Assembly: GCA_964560325.1 (NCBI GenBank)
Contig: CAZLLV010000490.1
Location: 1 to 7,088, forward strand
Reading direction: 5' to 3'
Source: CAZLLV01 sp964560325
GTDB taxonomy: Bacteria > Acidobacteriota > Thermoanaerobaculia > Multivoradales > DATKCC01
DNA: 7,088 nt
Under the pieces are notes generated by a model, which searched no databases, was not told the DNA's origin, and was given only the letters and a program-made list of their open reading frames with translations. Shown here in pieces: positions 1-5,737 of the stretch. Both the position numbers and the translations under genes were made by a program. Every line of letters starts with the position of its first letter. Positions within the stretch are counted from its first letter, which is position 1.

Positions 1-498
1 GGTCTCGGCGATCTCGCTCAAGCTCCGTTCGAGGCGGTCGAGGTCGCGCTCGCGCTCGCGGCGCGCCTCGGCGAGACGCTCGCGCGCCTCCTCGGCCTCC
101 TGCGCGGCCCGCGCGGCTTCGAGAACCGCCTCCGACTGCCGGTCCTCGGCCGCCTGCCGCTCGGCCTCGGCCTGGAGCCGGGCGAGAGAGTCCGCGGCCG
201 ACGTGGCACGGGCGCTCTCCGCCTCCGCCGCGGCCGATTCGGCTCGCTCGGCCAGTCGCTCCGACAGCTCCTCCGCCGTCGCGGCCCGCGCATCCGCCGC
301 CTCCGCCCGCGCCCGCGCGTCCACCGCCCGCTCCTCCGCCTCGGCCAGCTCCCCCTGGAGCCCGGCGACGCTGCCGCGGAGCTGCCCCACCTCCGTCTCG
401 AGATCCTGGAGCGTGCGATAGGCGAACCCGCCGCCGACACCCACGGCGACGACGAGGAGGACGAGGACCACGAGGGACAGGACTCGGCTTTTCTGCAT
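1..498 (-). CDS. Membrane-anchored alanine/glutamate-rich coiled-coil protein (partial, 3' end beyond left edge)
   Basis: The frame starting at the ATG complementary to 496-498 stays open for 166 codons to the window edge, so the C-terminus is missing. The protein starts MQKSRV, then has one hydrophobic stretch (about residues 7-26, rich in Val and Leu) ending in GGGFAYR. After that it is almost pure predicted coiled coil (about residues 28-166), made of Ala, Glu, Arg and Leu with very few Pro or Gly. The short positive N-terminus before the helix suggests a signal anchor with the coiled coil outside the cytoplasm. This frame gives a coherent membrane helix plus coiled coil, whereas the overlapping frame starting at 503 gives Ser/Arg/Pro-rich nonsense. 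No clear Shine-Dalgarno precedes the ATG. A C-terminal cell-wall-binding domain such as OmpA would be typical for this layout but is not visible. Function is unknown. Confidence 0.75.
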   Translation of the reverse strand, partial: MQKSRVLSLVVLVLLVVAVGVGGGFAYRTLQDLETEVGQLRGSVAGLQGELAEAEERAVDARARAEAADARAATAEELSERLAERAESAAAEAESARATSAADSLARLQAEAERQAAEDRQSEAVLEAARAAQEAEEARERLAEARRERERDLDRLERSLSEIAET

Positions 499-620
499 CG
501 CACTCGGGAGAACGGCGGCGGGGCCGGCCCGGATTCCGGGACCGGGGCGAGGGCCGCTTTCTGCTACGCTCGCCCGTGACCCCCTAAGACCATGGCATCA
601 CTGCAATTAGAGCATTGCGC
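499..620. promoter_or_regulatory. Divergent intergenic control region between the coiled-coil gene and the kinase gene
   Basis: This 122-nt gap separates two genes transcribed away from each other, so it should hold both promoters. It contains a perfect 10-bp palindrome, GGGCCGGCCC (521-530), overlapping a 13-bp dyad, CCCGGATTCCGGG (528-540, 6-bp arms around a central T). These could be an operator, but GC-rich DNA produces such palindromes by chance. The right part (551-612) is locally AT-richer than its surroundings, which fits a promoter and leader for the kinase gene. No minus-strand promoter could be singled out. Confidence 0.45.
562..570 (+). promoter_or_regulatory. Possible extended -10 promoter element for the kinase gene
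   Basis: TGCTACGCT fits the extended -10 pattern TGnTAnnnT for a housekeeping sigma factor. It would start transcription near 577, about 44 nt before the kinase GTG. No recognisable -35 hexamer lies 16-18 nt upstream, which is tolerated by extended -10 promoters but leaves the call weak. Confidence 0.25.
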
Positions 621-624
621 GTGA
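592..624 (+). CDS. Possible 10-codon leader ORF overlapping the kinase start
   Basis: ATG at 592 opens a 10-codon frame (MASLQLEHCA) ending with TGA at 622-624. The stop overlaps the proposed kinase start GTG at 621-623 as GTGA, the arrangement used for translational coupling. Only a weak purine run (TAAGA, 585-589) precedes the ATG. A 10-codon ORF can easily occur by chance, so this is a suggestion, based on the exact overlap and on the weak ribosome binding site of the kinase itself. Confidence 0.2.
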   Translation: MASLQLEHCA

Positions 625-3176
625 GCGAGCTCGGCAGCGGCGCGACGCCCCCCGAGCTCGTCGCCGGGCACATCCGGATCCTCGGCACCCTCGGCGTCGG
701 CGGCATGGGGGAGGTCTACGTCGGCTTCGACGAGCGCCTGCGCCGGCGGGTCGCGCTCAAGACGATCCGCACCCGGCGCCGTCTCGACCCCGATTTCAGA
801 GCCCGCTTCCTGCGCGAGGCGCGCATCCTCTCCCGCCTCGACCACCCGAACATCTGTCGCATCCACGACTACGTCGAAGGCGAGGATCGCGACTTCCTGG
901 TCCTGGAGATGGTCGAGGGGATGACCCTCGAGCGGGCGCTGGAGGAGGAGATCGACGAGGGGCGGAAGCTCCCGATCGCCGAGCAGGTGGCCGAGGCCCT
1001 GGCCGCCGCCCACGCCCAGGGGGTGGTGCACCGCGACCTCAAGCCGGGCAACGTCATGCTCACGCCGGACGGCGGGGTGAAGATCCTCGACTTCGGCATC
1101 GCCCGGCCCGCCCGGGCGTCGTGGGCGAGTCGGCCGGAGGCGGGCGACCCGCCGGAGTCGCGGCCGGTGAGCGTCGAGGACGAGACGGTGCTCTTCCAGC
1201 CGGCGGACGGCGCCGAGGGCGGCGCGCTCGCAGCCGGCGCCGAGGGCGGGATCGGCACGCTGGTCGGCAGCCTCGTCGGAACCCCCGCCTACATGAGCCC
1301 GGAGCAGGCGAACCGGCAGCCGGCGACCACCGCCAGCGACATGTACGCCTTCGGCCTCGTCCTGCAGGAGCTCTTCACCGGCCGCCGCGCCTTCCCGCCG
1401 GAGCTCGACGCGGAGGCTCTGCTGGAGTGGCGCCGGCGCGGCGAGACGCTGCCGGTCGAGGGGACCGACCGCGATCTCGCGGCGCTCTTCCGCGATCTGC
1501 TCGCGCCCGCCCCCGCCGAGCGGCCCACCGCCGCCGAGACCGTGCGCCGGCTACGCTGGATCCGCGACAAGCCGCGCCGCCGCACCATCCGCTGGGCGGC
1601 GATCGCCGCCGTCGTCGTCCTCGTGCTCGGAGGCCTCAAGTACACCTTCGACCTGAAGGCCGCCCGGGACGACGCCGACCGCCGGCGCGCGCAGGCGGAG
1701 GATTTGATCGGGTTCATGCTCGGGGACCTTCGGGGGAAGCTCTCCGGCGTCGGGCGCCTCGACCTGTTGGAGGACGTGGGCGACAAGGCGCTCGACTACT
1801 TCGAATCCTTGCCGGACGAGGACCGGACGCCCGAGGAGCTCTTCCGCCGATCGGAGGCGCTACGCCAGATCGGCGAGGTGCGGATCGGCCAGGGCGACCT
1901 GGAGGCAGCCGACCACGCCTTCGTCCAGTCGCTGCGGATCTCCGAAGATCTGGTCGCGCGGGACCCGGGGCGGAGCGACTGGCTCCTCGGTCTCGCCCAC
2001 GCCCACTTCTGGATCGGCAACGTGGAGTGGCTGCGGGGCGACCTCGGCGCCGCGCTCGAGAGCTTCGAAGAGTACCGGCGGATCGCCGAGCGGCTGACGG
2101 CGGCCGAGCCGGACGAGACCGAGTGGCGCCTGGAGACCGCCTTCGCCCATTCGAACCTGGCCGCGGTCCACGATGCCCGGGGCGACGACGATCTCGCCCT
2201 GGCGGCGCTTCGCCGCTCGATCGACCTGAAGGAGGACCTGGTCGCCCGCGATCCGGCGAACACCGAGTGGCGCACCAGCCTGGCGAACGGCCTTTCGTGG
2301 CTCGGGTCGCAGCTCGAAGAGCGGGGTGATCTCGCCGGCGCCCTCGAGAGCTTCGAGACGGAGCGGTCGATGCGCCGGACGCTGCTCGAGGCCGAGCCGC
2401 GGAGCGCCGAAGCCCGCGTCCTGCTCGCCGACAGCCTCGCCCACGGCGGCCGGCTCCGTCTCCTCATCGGAGAGGTGGCGGCGGCCCGCGACGCCCTCGA
2501 GGAAGCGAAGGGGCTCTACGAGGGCCTGGTCGCCCACGATCCGACGAACCAGGACTGGCGGCGGACGCTCGGAGTGGTCCACCGCATCCGCGGCGAGATC
2601 CGGCTCGCGTCCGGCGACGGCGAACGGGCGCTCGCCGAGGCGGAGGCCGCCCTCCGCATCTTCGACGAGCTGACGGAGCGCGAGCCGAGCAACCTCGACT
2701 GGCAGGACGAGCTGATCCACGCCCACCTGCTGACCGCCGAAGCGGCCCTCGCACGGGATCGGCCCGCCGAGGCGCTGGCGGCGGCGGACCGGGTCGCACC
2801 GCTCCTCGAGCCCCGCCTGGAGGCCGAGCCCGATCACCGGACGCTCCGGCACATGCGCGGCCGGGAGCTGCTCGCCCGCGGGAAGGCGATTTCCGCCCAG
2901 GATCGAGCGGAGGACGCCCGCGCCGTGTTCGAAGCGGCCCACGGCGTGCTCGCCGTGGTCGCCGAGGATTCCCGCAACGTCGATCTGCTGGACACCTGGG
3001 CACGGGTCCTGCTCGAAACCGGTCGGTGGGCGGAGGCCGAGGCGGTGGCGGAGAGTCTCCTCGCCACCGGCTACCGGCGCCCCGACTTCCTCGCGTGCTG
3101 CGCCCGAGAGAACGATCTTTCATCGCCGGTAGGCCGCGGAGCCTCGGCTTCCCCGGCTACGTCGGCATCCCCGTGA
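621..3176 (+). CDS. Receptor-like Ser/Thr protein kinase with 48-residue TPR-like repeats
   Basis: This is a transmembrane Hanks-type kinase that phosphorylates Ser/Thr on proteins; its targets are unknown. All catalytic motifs are present (numbering from the GTG): glycine loop GVGGMGEV at about 25-32, ATP lysine K47 in VALK, helix-C E66, catalytic loop HRDLKPGN 137-144, DFG 157-159 and GTPAYMSPE 220-228. About 70 residues separate DFG and SPE, longer than usual because of an acidic Ala/Gly insert. After an Arg/Lys-rich stretch comes one membrane helix (about 325-339), which places the rest outside the cytoplasm. A juxtamembrane segment including LIGFMLGDLR (362-371) follows, then repeats of exactly 48 residues from 444 to 827 and a Ser/Ala/Pro-rich tail. 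GTG 621 was chosen over TTG 615 because the weak AGAG at 609-612 is 8 nt from it; TAA at 585-587 rules out starts further upstream. It is probably co-transcribed with the small gene 22 nt downstream. Confidence 0.9.
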   Translation: MSELGSGATPPELVAGHIRILGTLGVGGMGEVYVGFDERLRRRVALKTIRTRRRLDPDFRARFLREARILSRLDHPNICRIHDYVEGEDRDFLVLEMVEGMTLERALEEEIDEGRKLPIAEQVAEALAAAHAQGVVHRDLKPGNVMLTPDGGVKILDFGIARPARASWASRPEAGDPPESRPVSVEDETVLFQPADGAEGGALAAGAEGGIGTLVGSLVGTPAYMSPEQANRQPATTASDMYAFGLVLQELFTGRRAFPPELDAEALLEWRRRGETLPVEGTDRDLAALFRDLLAPAPAERPTAAETVRRLRWIRDKPRRRTIRWAAIAAVVVLVLGGLKYTFDLKAARDDADRRRAQAEDLIGFMLGDLRGKLSGVGRLDLLEDVGDKALDYFESLPDEDRTPEELFRRSEALRQIGEVRIGQGDLEAADHAFVQSLRISEDLVARDPGRSDWLLGLAHAHFWIGNVEWLRGDLGAALESFEEYRRIAERLTAAEPDETEWRLETAFAHSNLAAVHDARGDDDLALAALRRSIDLKEDLVARDPANTEWRTSLANGLSWLGSQLEERGDLAGALESFETERSMRRTLLEAEPRSAEARVLLADSLAHGGRLRLLIGEVAAARDALEEAKGLYEGLVAHDPTNQDWRRTLGVVHRIRGEIRLASGDGERALAEAEAALRIFDELTEREPSNLDWQDELIHAHLLTAEAALARDRPAEALAAADRVAPLLEPRLEAEPDHRTLRHMRGRELLARGKAISAQDRAEDARAVFEAAHGVLAVVAEDSRNVDLLDTWARVLLETGRWAEAEAVAESLLATGYRRPDFLACCARENDLSSPVGRGASASPATSASP
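1950..3101 (+). repeat. Eight tandem 144-bp coding modules (48-residue TPR-like repeats) in the kinase
   Basis: Repeat starts fall every 144 bp: 1950, 2094, 2238, 2382, 2526, 2670, 2814 and 2958. Modules begin with variations of L-V-A-x-D-P-x-N-x-x-W (LVARDPGRSDW, LTAAEPDETEW, LVARDPANTEW, LLEAEPRSAEA, LVAHDPTNQDW, LTEREPSNLDW), followed by a helix, a GD-L/x-A-AL turn and a second helix. The last two modules are more diverged, and a degenerate ninth copy precedes the first (from about 1806). There is no insertion or deletion across the eight copies. The GDL-x-x-AL signature is TPR-like, but the period is longer than the canonical 34. The modules are diverged in sequence, so this is old protein repetition and not a recent DNA duplication. 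Confidence 0.8.
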
Positions 3177-3185
3177 CACCCCTGC

Positions 3186-3193
3186 AAGGAGAG
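3186..3193 (+). promoter_or_regulatory. Strong ribosome binding site for the small gene after the kinase
   Basis: AAGGAGAG lies with its GGAG core 7 nt before ATG 3199 and is the best-placed Shine-Dalgarno in the window. It contrasts with the weak site of the kinase upstream, suggesting that the small protein is made in excess over the kinase from the same message. Confidence 0.75.
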
Positions 3194-3198
3194 CCTTC

Positions 3199-3597
3199 AT
3201 GTCCAACACGTCCGCGACCATCCAGTACGCTTCCGGCACCGCCTCGTTCGATCCGAGCGGCCCGTTCACGCTCAACCAGGGCGGGACCCTGACGGTCTCC
3301 CTCGGCTCCGGGTTCTCGTCCAGCTCGGCGATCACGGAGCTCCAGTTCTTCCACTGGGACGCCGACGCGCCGGACGGCAAGGGGGCGCTCCTCGGCACCT
3401 GGGCGAACGGGACGTCGAGCGGCCTCGAAGGGATCTACTCGGTCACCGGCTCCGGGAACCCGGTCACCGAGGTCGTGATCGAGGACCTGGAGAACCCGAA
3501 CGCCGACGACGACTTCGCTCTCGAGGTCTCCGGCAGCCTCGGCGGCGGCGGCACCTGGGACACCGACCCGGAGCTGATCAACAAGCCCGGCGGCTGA
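3199..3597 (+). CDS. Small beta-rich protein of unknown function, partner gene of the kinase
   Basis: I do not recognise this 132-residue protein. It is rich in Ser, Gly, Thr and Asp, acidic, free of cysteine, and its alternating hydrophobic/polar stretches (for example TLTVSLGSGF at 30-39, ELQFFHWD at 47-54, VTEVVIEDL at 89-97, FALEVSGSL at 106-114) predict a beta sandwich. It has no signal peptide or membrane helix. The C-terminus, after a GGGG linker (115-118), is the distinct tail WDTDPELINKPGG (120-132). The start is secure because of the strong ribosome binding site. It sits 22 nt after the kinase with no visible terminator between, so the two are likely one operon. A role as kinase substrate, ligand or binding partner is inference from position alone; the many Ser/Thr residues would allow phosphorylation. 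A peptide-precursor role for the conserved-looking Gly-Gly tail is a more remote idea. Confidence 0.8.
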   Translation: MSNTSATIQYASGTASFDPSGPFTLNQGGTLTVSLGSGFSSSSAITELQFFHWDADAPDGKGALLGTWANGTSSGLEGIYSVTGSGNPVTEVVIEDLENPNADDDFALEVSGSLGGGGTWDTDPELINKPGG

Positions 3598-3612
3598 ACC
3601 GGCTGCGTGCCC

Positions 3613-5019
3613 CTACTCGTCGCCCTCTTCCGCCCGGATGGGGAAGAGCTCGGCCTGGCGCTTGTCGCTGTCGGAGATCGGCACGCGGTAGTCGCCGGTC
3701 CAGCAGGCGGTGCAGTAGGAGAGGTTGTCGCCGGAGAGGCAGTCGAGCATCCCGTCGACCGAGAGGTACGCCAGGCTGTCGGCGTCCAGGAACTCCCGGA
3801 TCTCCTCCACCGTGTGGCTCGAGGCGACCAGCTCCTCGCGGGTCGGCATGTCGATCCCGTAGTGGCAGGGCCAGCGGGTCGGTGGGCAGGAGATCCGCAC
3901 GTGGACTTCGGAGGCGCCCGCGTCGCGCACCATCTTGACGATCTTCGGCGCCGTCGTGCCGCGCACGATCGAATCGTCGACCAGCACCACGCGCCGCCCC
4001 TCGATCAGCTCGCGCACCGGGTTGAGCTTGATGCGCACGCCGAAGTGGCGGATCGACTGCTTCGGCTCGATGAACGTGCGGCCGACGTAGTGGTTGCGGA
4101 TCAGCCCGAACTCGAACGGTAGTCCCGACTCGCGGCTGAAGCCGAGGGCGGCGAAGAGGCCGGAGTCGGGCACCGGCACCACGAGGTCCGCGGGCACCGG
4201 AGCCTCGCGGGCGAGCTGGGCTCCCATGCGCAGCCGCGCCTCGGCCACGTTGTCACCGAAGAGCTGGCTGTCCGGCCGCGCGAAGTAGACCTGCTCGAAG
4301 GCGCAACGGGTCGGCTCCGGGCGCTGGTCGAGCCGGTAGCTCTCGACGTCCGCCACGCCGCCGCCGCGTGCCACCACCACCTCGCCCGGCTCGAGCTCGC
4401 GCACCGGCTTCGCCGCCAGCAGGTCGAACGCGCAGGTCTCGGACGCGAAGCAGGGAGCGCCGTCGAGGTCGCCCATCACCAGCGGCCGGAAGCCGTGCGG
4501 ATCGCGCACCGCGATCAGGCTGTCCTGGCTGATCACCAGCAGCGAGTAGGCGCCGCGCACGCGGCGGAGCGCCTCCATGAGCGACTCGACCACGCTCGCG
4601 CGCGGGTTGCGCGCCATCAGGTGGAGGATCACCTCGGTGTCGCTCGTGGTCTGGAAGATGGCGCCGTCGCGCTCCAGATCGTCCCGGATCTCGACCGCGT
4701 TCGTCAGGTTGCCGTTGTGGACCAGGCCGAGGGCGCCGATCGAGGTCTTGACCACGATCGGCTGGGCGTTCGCGATCACGCTCGTGCCCGCCGTCGAGTA
4801 GCGGGTGTGGCCGAGCGCGCGGCTGCCGGGCAGGCGCTGGAGCACCTTGGCGCCGAAGAGGTCGGCCACCTGCCCCATGCCCCGCTCGACGTGCAGCCGC
4901 GCGCCGTCCCACGACACCATGCCGGCCGACTCCTGGCCGCGGTGCTGGAGGGCGTAGAGCCCCAGGTAGGTGAAGTTCGCCGCGTCGGGCTTGCCGTCGA
5001 TGCCGAAGATTCCGCACAT
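3613..5019 (-). CDS. purF: Amidophosphoribosyltransferase (glutamine PRPP amidotransferase)
   Basis: PurF catalyses the first committed step of purine synthesis in the cytoplasm: PRPP and glutamine give phosphoribosylamine, glutamate and diphosphate. The 468-residue length is normal. Residues 1 to about 230 form the Ntn-hydrolase glutaminase with nucleophile C2 directly after Met, QHRGQES 25-31, HTRYSTAG 71-78, HNGNLTN 101-107 and TSDTEV 125-130. The phosphoribosyltransferase half has the PRPP loop VVLVDDSIVRGTT (344-356). C239, C385, C436 and C439 match the four cysteines that hold a 4Fe-4S cluster in the Bacillus subtilis-type enzyme. The start is set at MCGIFG because Cys must become N-terminal; the frame extends upstream to 5106, but no propeptide is needed when Met precedes Cys. 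No Shine-Dalgarno is seen before this ATG (CCCCCCTCCACC). The gene stands alone here, converging with the kinase pair 15 nt away and divergent from the sigma operon. Confidence 0.97.
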   Translation of the reverse strand: MCGIFGIDGKPDAANFTYLGLYALQHRGQESAGMVSWDGARLHVERGMGQVADLFGAKVLQRLPGSRALGHTRYSTAGTSVIANAQPIVVKTSIGALGLVHNGNLTNAVEIRDDLERDGAIFQTTSDTEVILHLMARNPRASVVESLMEALRRVRGAYSLLVISQDSLIAVRDPHGFRPLVMGDLDGAPCFASETCAFDLLAAKPVRELEPGEVVVARGGGVADVESYRLDQRPEPTRCAFEQVYFARPDSQLFGDNVAEARLRMGAQLAREAPVPADLVVPVPDSGLFAALGFSRESGLPFEFGLIRNHYVGRTFIEPKQSIRHFGVRIKLNPVRELIEGRRVVLVDDSIVRGTTAPKIVKMVRDAGASEVHVRISCPPTRWPCHYGIDMPTREELVASSHTVEEIREFLDADSLAYLSVDGMLDCLSGDNLSYCTACWTGDYRVPISDSDKRQAELFPIRAEEGDE

Positions 5020-5122
5020 GGTGGAGGGGGGATTGTGCCATACTCCCGATGGATCTTCAGCTTCGAATCGACGGCCCCCGAGGACCGTGACCCAGAGCAG
5101 AGGCACGAGCGGTAACGTACCT
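5020..5122. promoter_or_regulatory. Divergent intergenic region between purF and the ECF sigma gene
   Basis: This 103-nt gap must carry the promoters of both purF (minus) and the sigma operon (plus). On the minus strand CACAAT (complement of 5033-5038) could serve as a -10 for purF, with a poor -35 (CTGAAG) 17 nt further upstream. Transcription would then begin only a few bases before the ATG, which would fit the missing ribosome binding site. On the plus strand no GGAAC-type ECF -35 with matching -10 is positioned to serve the sigma start at 5123. No riboswitch fold was recognised. Confidence 0.35.
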
Positions 5123-5737
5123 GTGTCTATCGACCCTTCCCCACCCCCCGACGCGCGAAAGGCCCTCGACTGCGCGGTCGAACGCTTTCAAGCGGGGATC
5201 GACCGGGACCGCAACTTCCGCCTGATTTTCGAGACCTATCACCGCCCCGTGGCCTCGTTCTTCGCGCGCCGCGGAATTCCCCCCGAGGAGCGCCTCGATC
5301 TCACCCAGGAGACGTTCCTTCGTGTTTATAGAGGATTGGCGAGCTATCGATCGCAGGACCGGCTCGGGAGCTGGATCCTGCGCATCGCCGCTACCACCCA
5401 CTTGAACCGGCTGCGGGAGCGCCACGCGTCGAAGCGCGCCGGCGACGAGGTCGCAGTCGGAGGGGTGGGCGCCGCCGGGGAGCCGCCGCTCGTGTCGCGG
5501 GACCGGCAGCTCGAGCGGCTGCTCGCCGACGAACGGCGGCGCCAGCTCGCTCGGGCAATCTCGGAGCTGCCGGAGCAGATGCGCCAGTGCCTGGTGCTGC
5601 GGCTCGATCAGGAGCTCCAGTACCGGGAGATCGCCACCGTGATGTGCCTGTCGATAGAGACCGTCAAGACCCACCTCACCCAGGCCCGGAAGCGCCTGCG
5701 GGAACGCCTGGGCCGTGGGTTCGAGGAGGAGCCATGA
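5123..5737 (+). CDS. ECF-type RNA polymerase sigma factor
   Basis: This 204-residue cytoplasmic sigma-70 family protein directs RNA polymerase to a small regulon. Region 2 spans about 34-103 and includes DLTQETFLRVYRGL (59-72) and the promoter-melting and -10-reading stretch SWILRIAATTHLNRLRER (83-100). A flexible Gly/Ala linker follows (about 107-122). Region 4 spans about 137-196, with LPEQMRQCLVLR (149-160) and the helix-turn-helix YREIATVMCLSIETVKTHL (167-185). Regions 1.2 and 3 are absent, as is typical of ECF factors. GTG 5123 was chosen because it gives the usual short N-terminus; the same frame is open back to 4970 inside purF, and GTG 5087 is an alternative. No good ribosome binding site is seen at either. 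The stop overlaps the next start as ATGA, so translation is coupled to the anti-sigma factor, the expected regulator. The target promoters are unknown. Confidence 0.92.
   Translation: MSIDPSPPPDARKALDCAVERFQAGIDRDRNFRLIFETYHRPVASFFARRGIPPEERLDLTQETFLRVYRGLASYRSQDRLGSWILRIAATTHLNRLRERHASKRAGDEVAVGGVGAAGEPPLVSRDRQLERLLADERRRQLARAISELPEQMRQCLVLRLDQELQYREIATVMCLSIETVKTHLTQARKRLRERLGRGFEEEP
5724..5731 (+). promoter_or_regulatory. Ribosome binding site of the anti-sigma gene, inside the sigma gene
   Basis: AGGAGGAG lies in the last codons of the sigma gene (encoding the Glu run near its end), with its AGGAG core 5 nt before ATG 5734. With the ATGA stop/start overlap it points to balanced synthesis of sigma and anti-sigma. 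Confidence 0.7.

Noticed and set aside
1121..2329. 402-residue plus-strand open frame inside the kinase gene
   Set aside because: It is Arg/Gly/Pro-rich without domains and lies entirely within a convincing kinase frame, so it is a third-position G/C shadow.
1860..2942. 360-residue minus-strand open frame opposite the kinase repeats
   Set aside because: It is a mirror of the repetitive coding sequence (its periodicity follows the 144-bp modules), with no recognisable motif or ribosome binding site.
3584..3604. Possible bidirectional terminator hairpin between the convergent small gene and purF (AGCCCGG / CCGGCT around an 8-nt loop)
   Set aside because: The stem is only six pairs with a bulge, it straddles the stop codon, and no T-tract follows on either strand. 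GC-rich DNA gives such stems by chance.
4253..5041. Minus-strand frame beginning MAQSPLHHV with a GGGAG upstream of its ATG
   Set aside because: It overlaps purF in another phase and yields Arg/Pro/Gly-rich sequence; the purF frame has full catalytic motifs. The GGAG match is only 3 nt from its ATG.
4970..5122. N-terminal extension of the ECF sigma factor back into purF
   Set aside because: It would overlap the first codons of purF on the other strand, adds no sigma-like sequence, and ECF factors normally begin shortly before region 2. GTG 5123 fits better.
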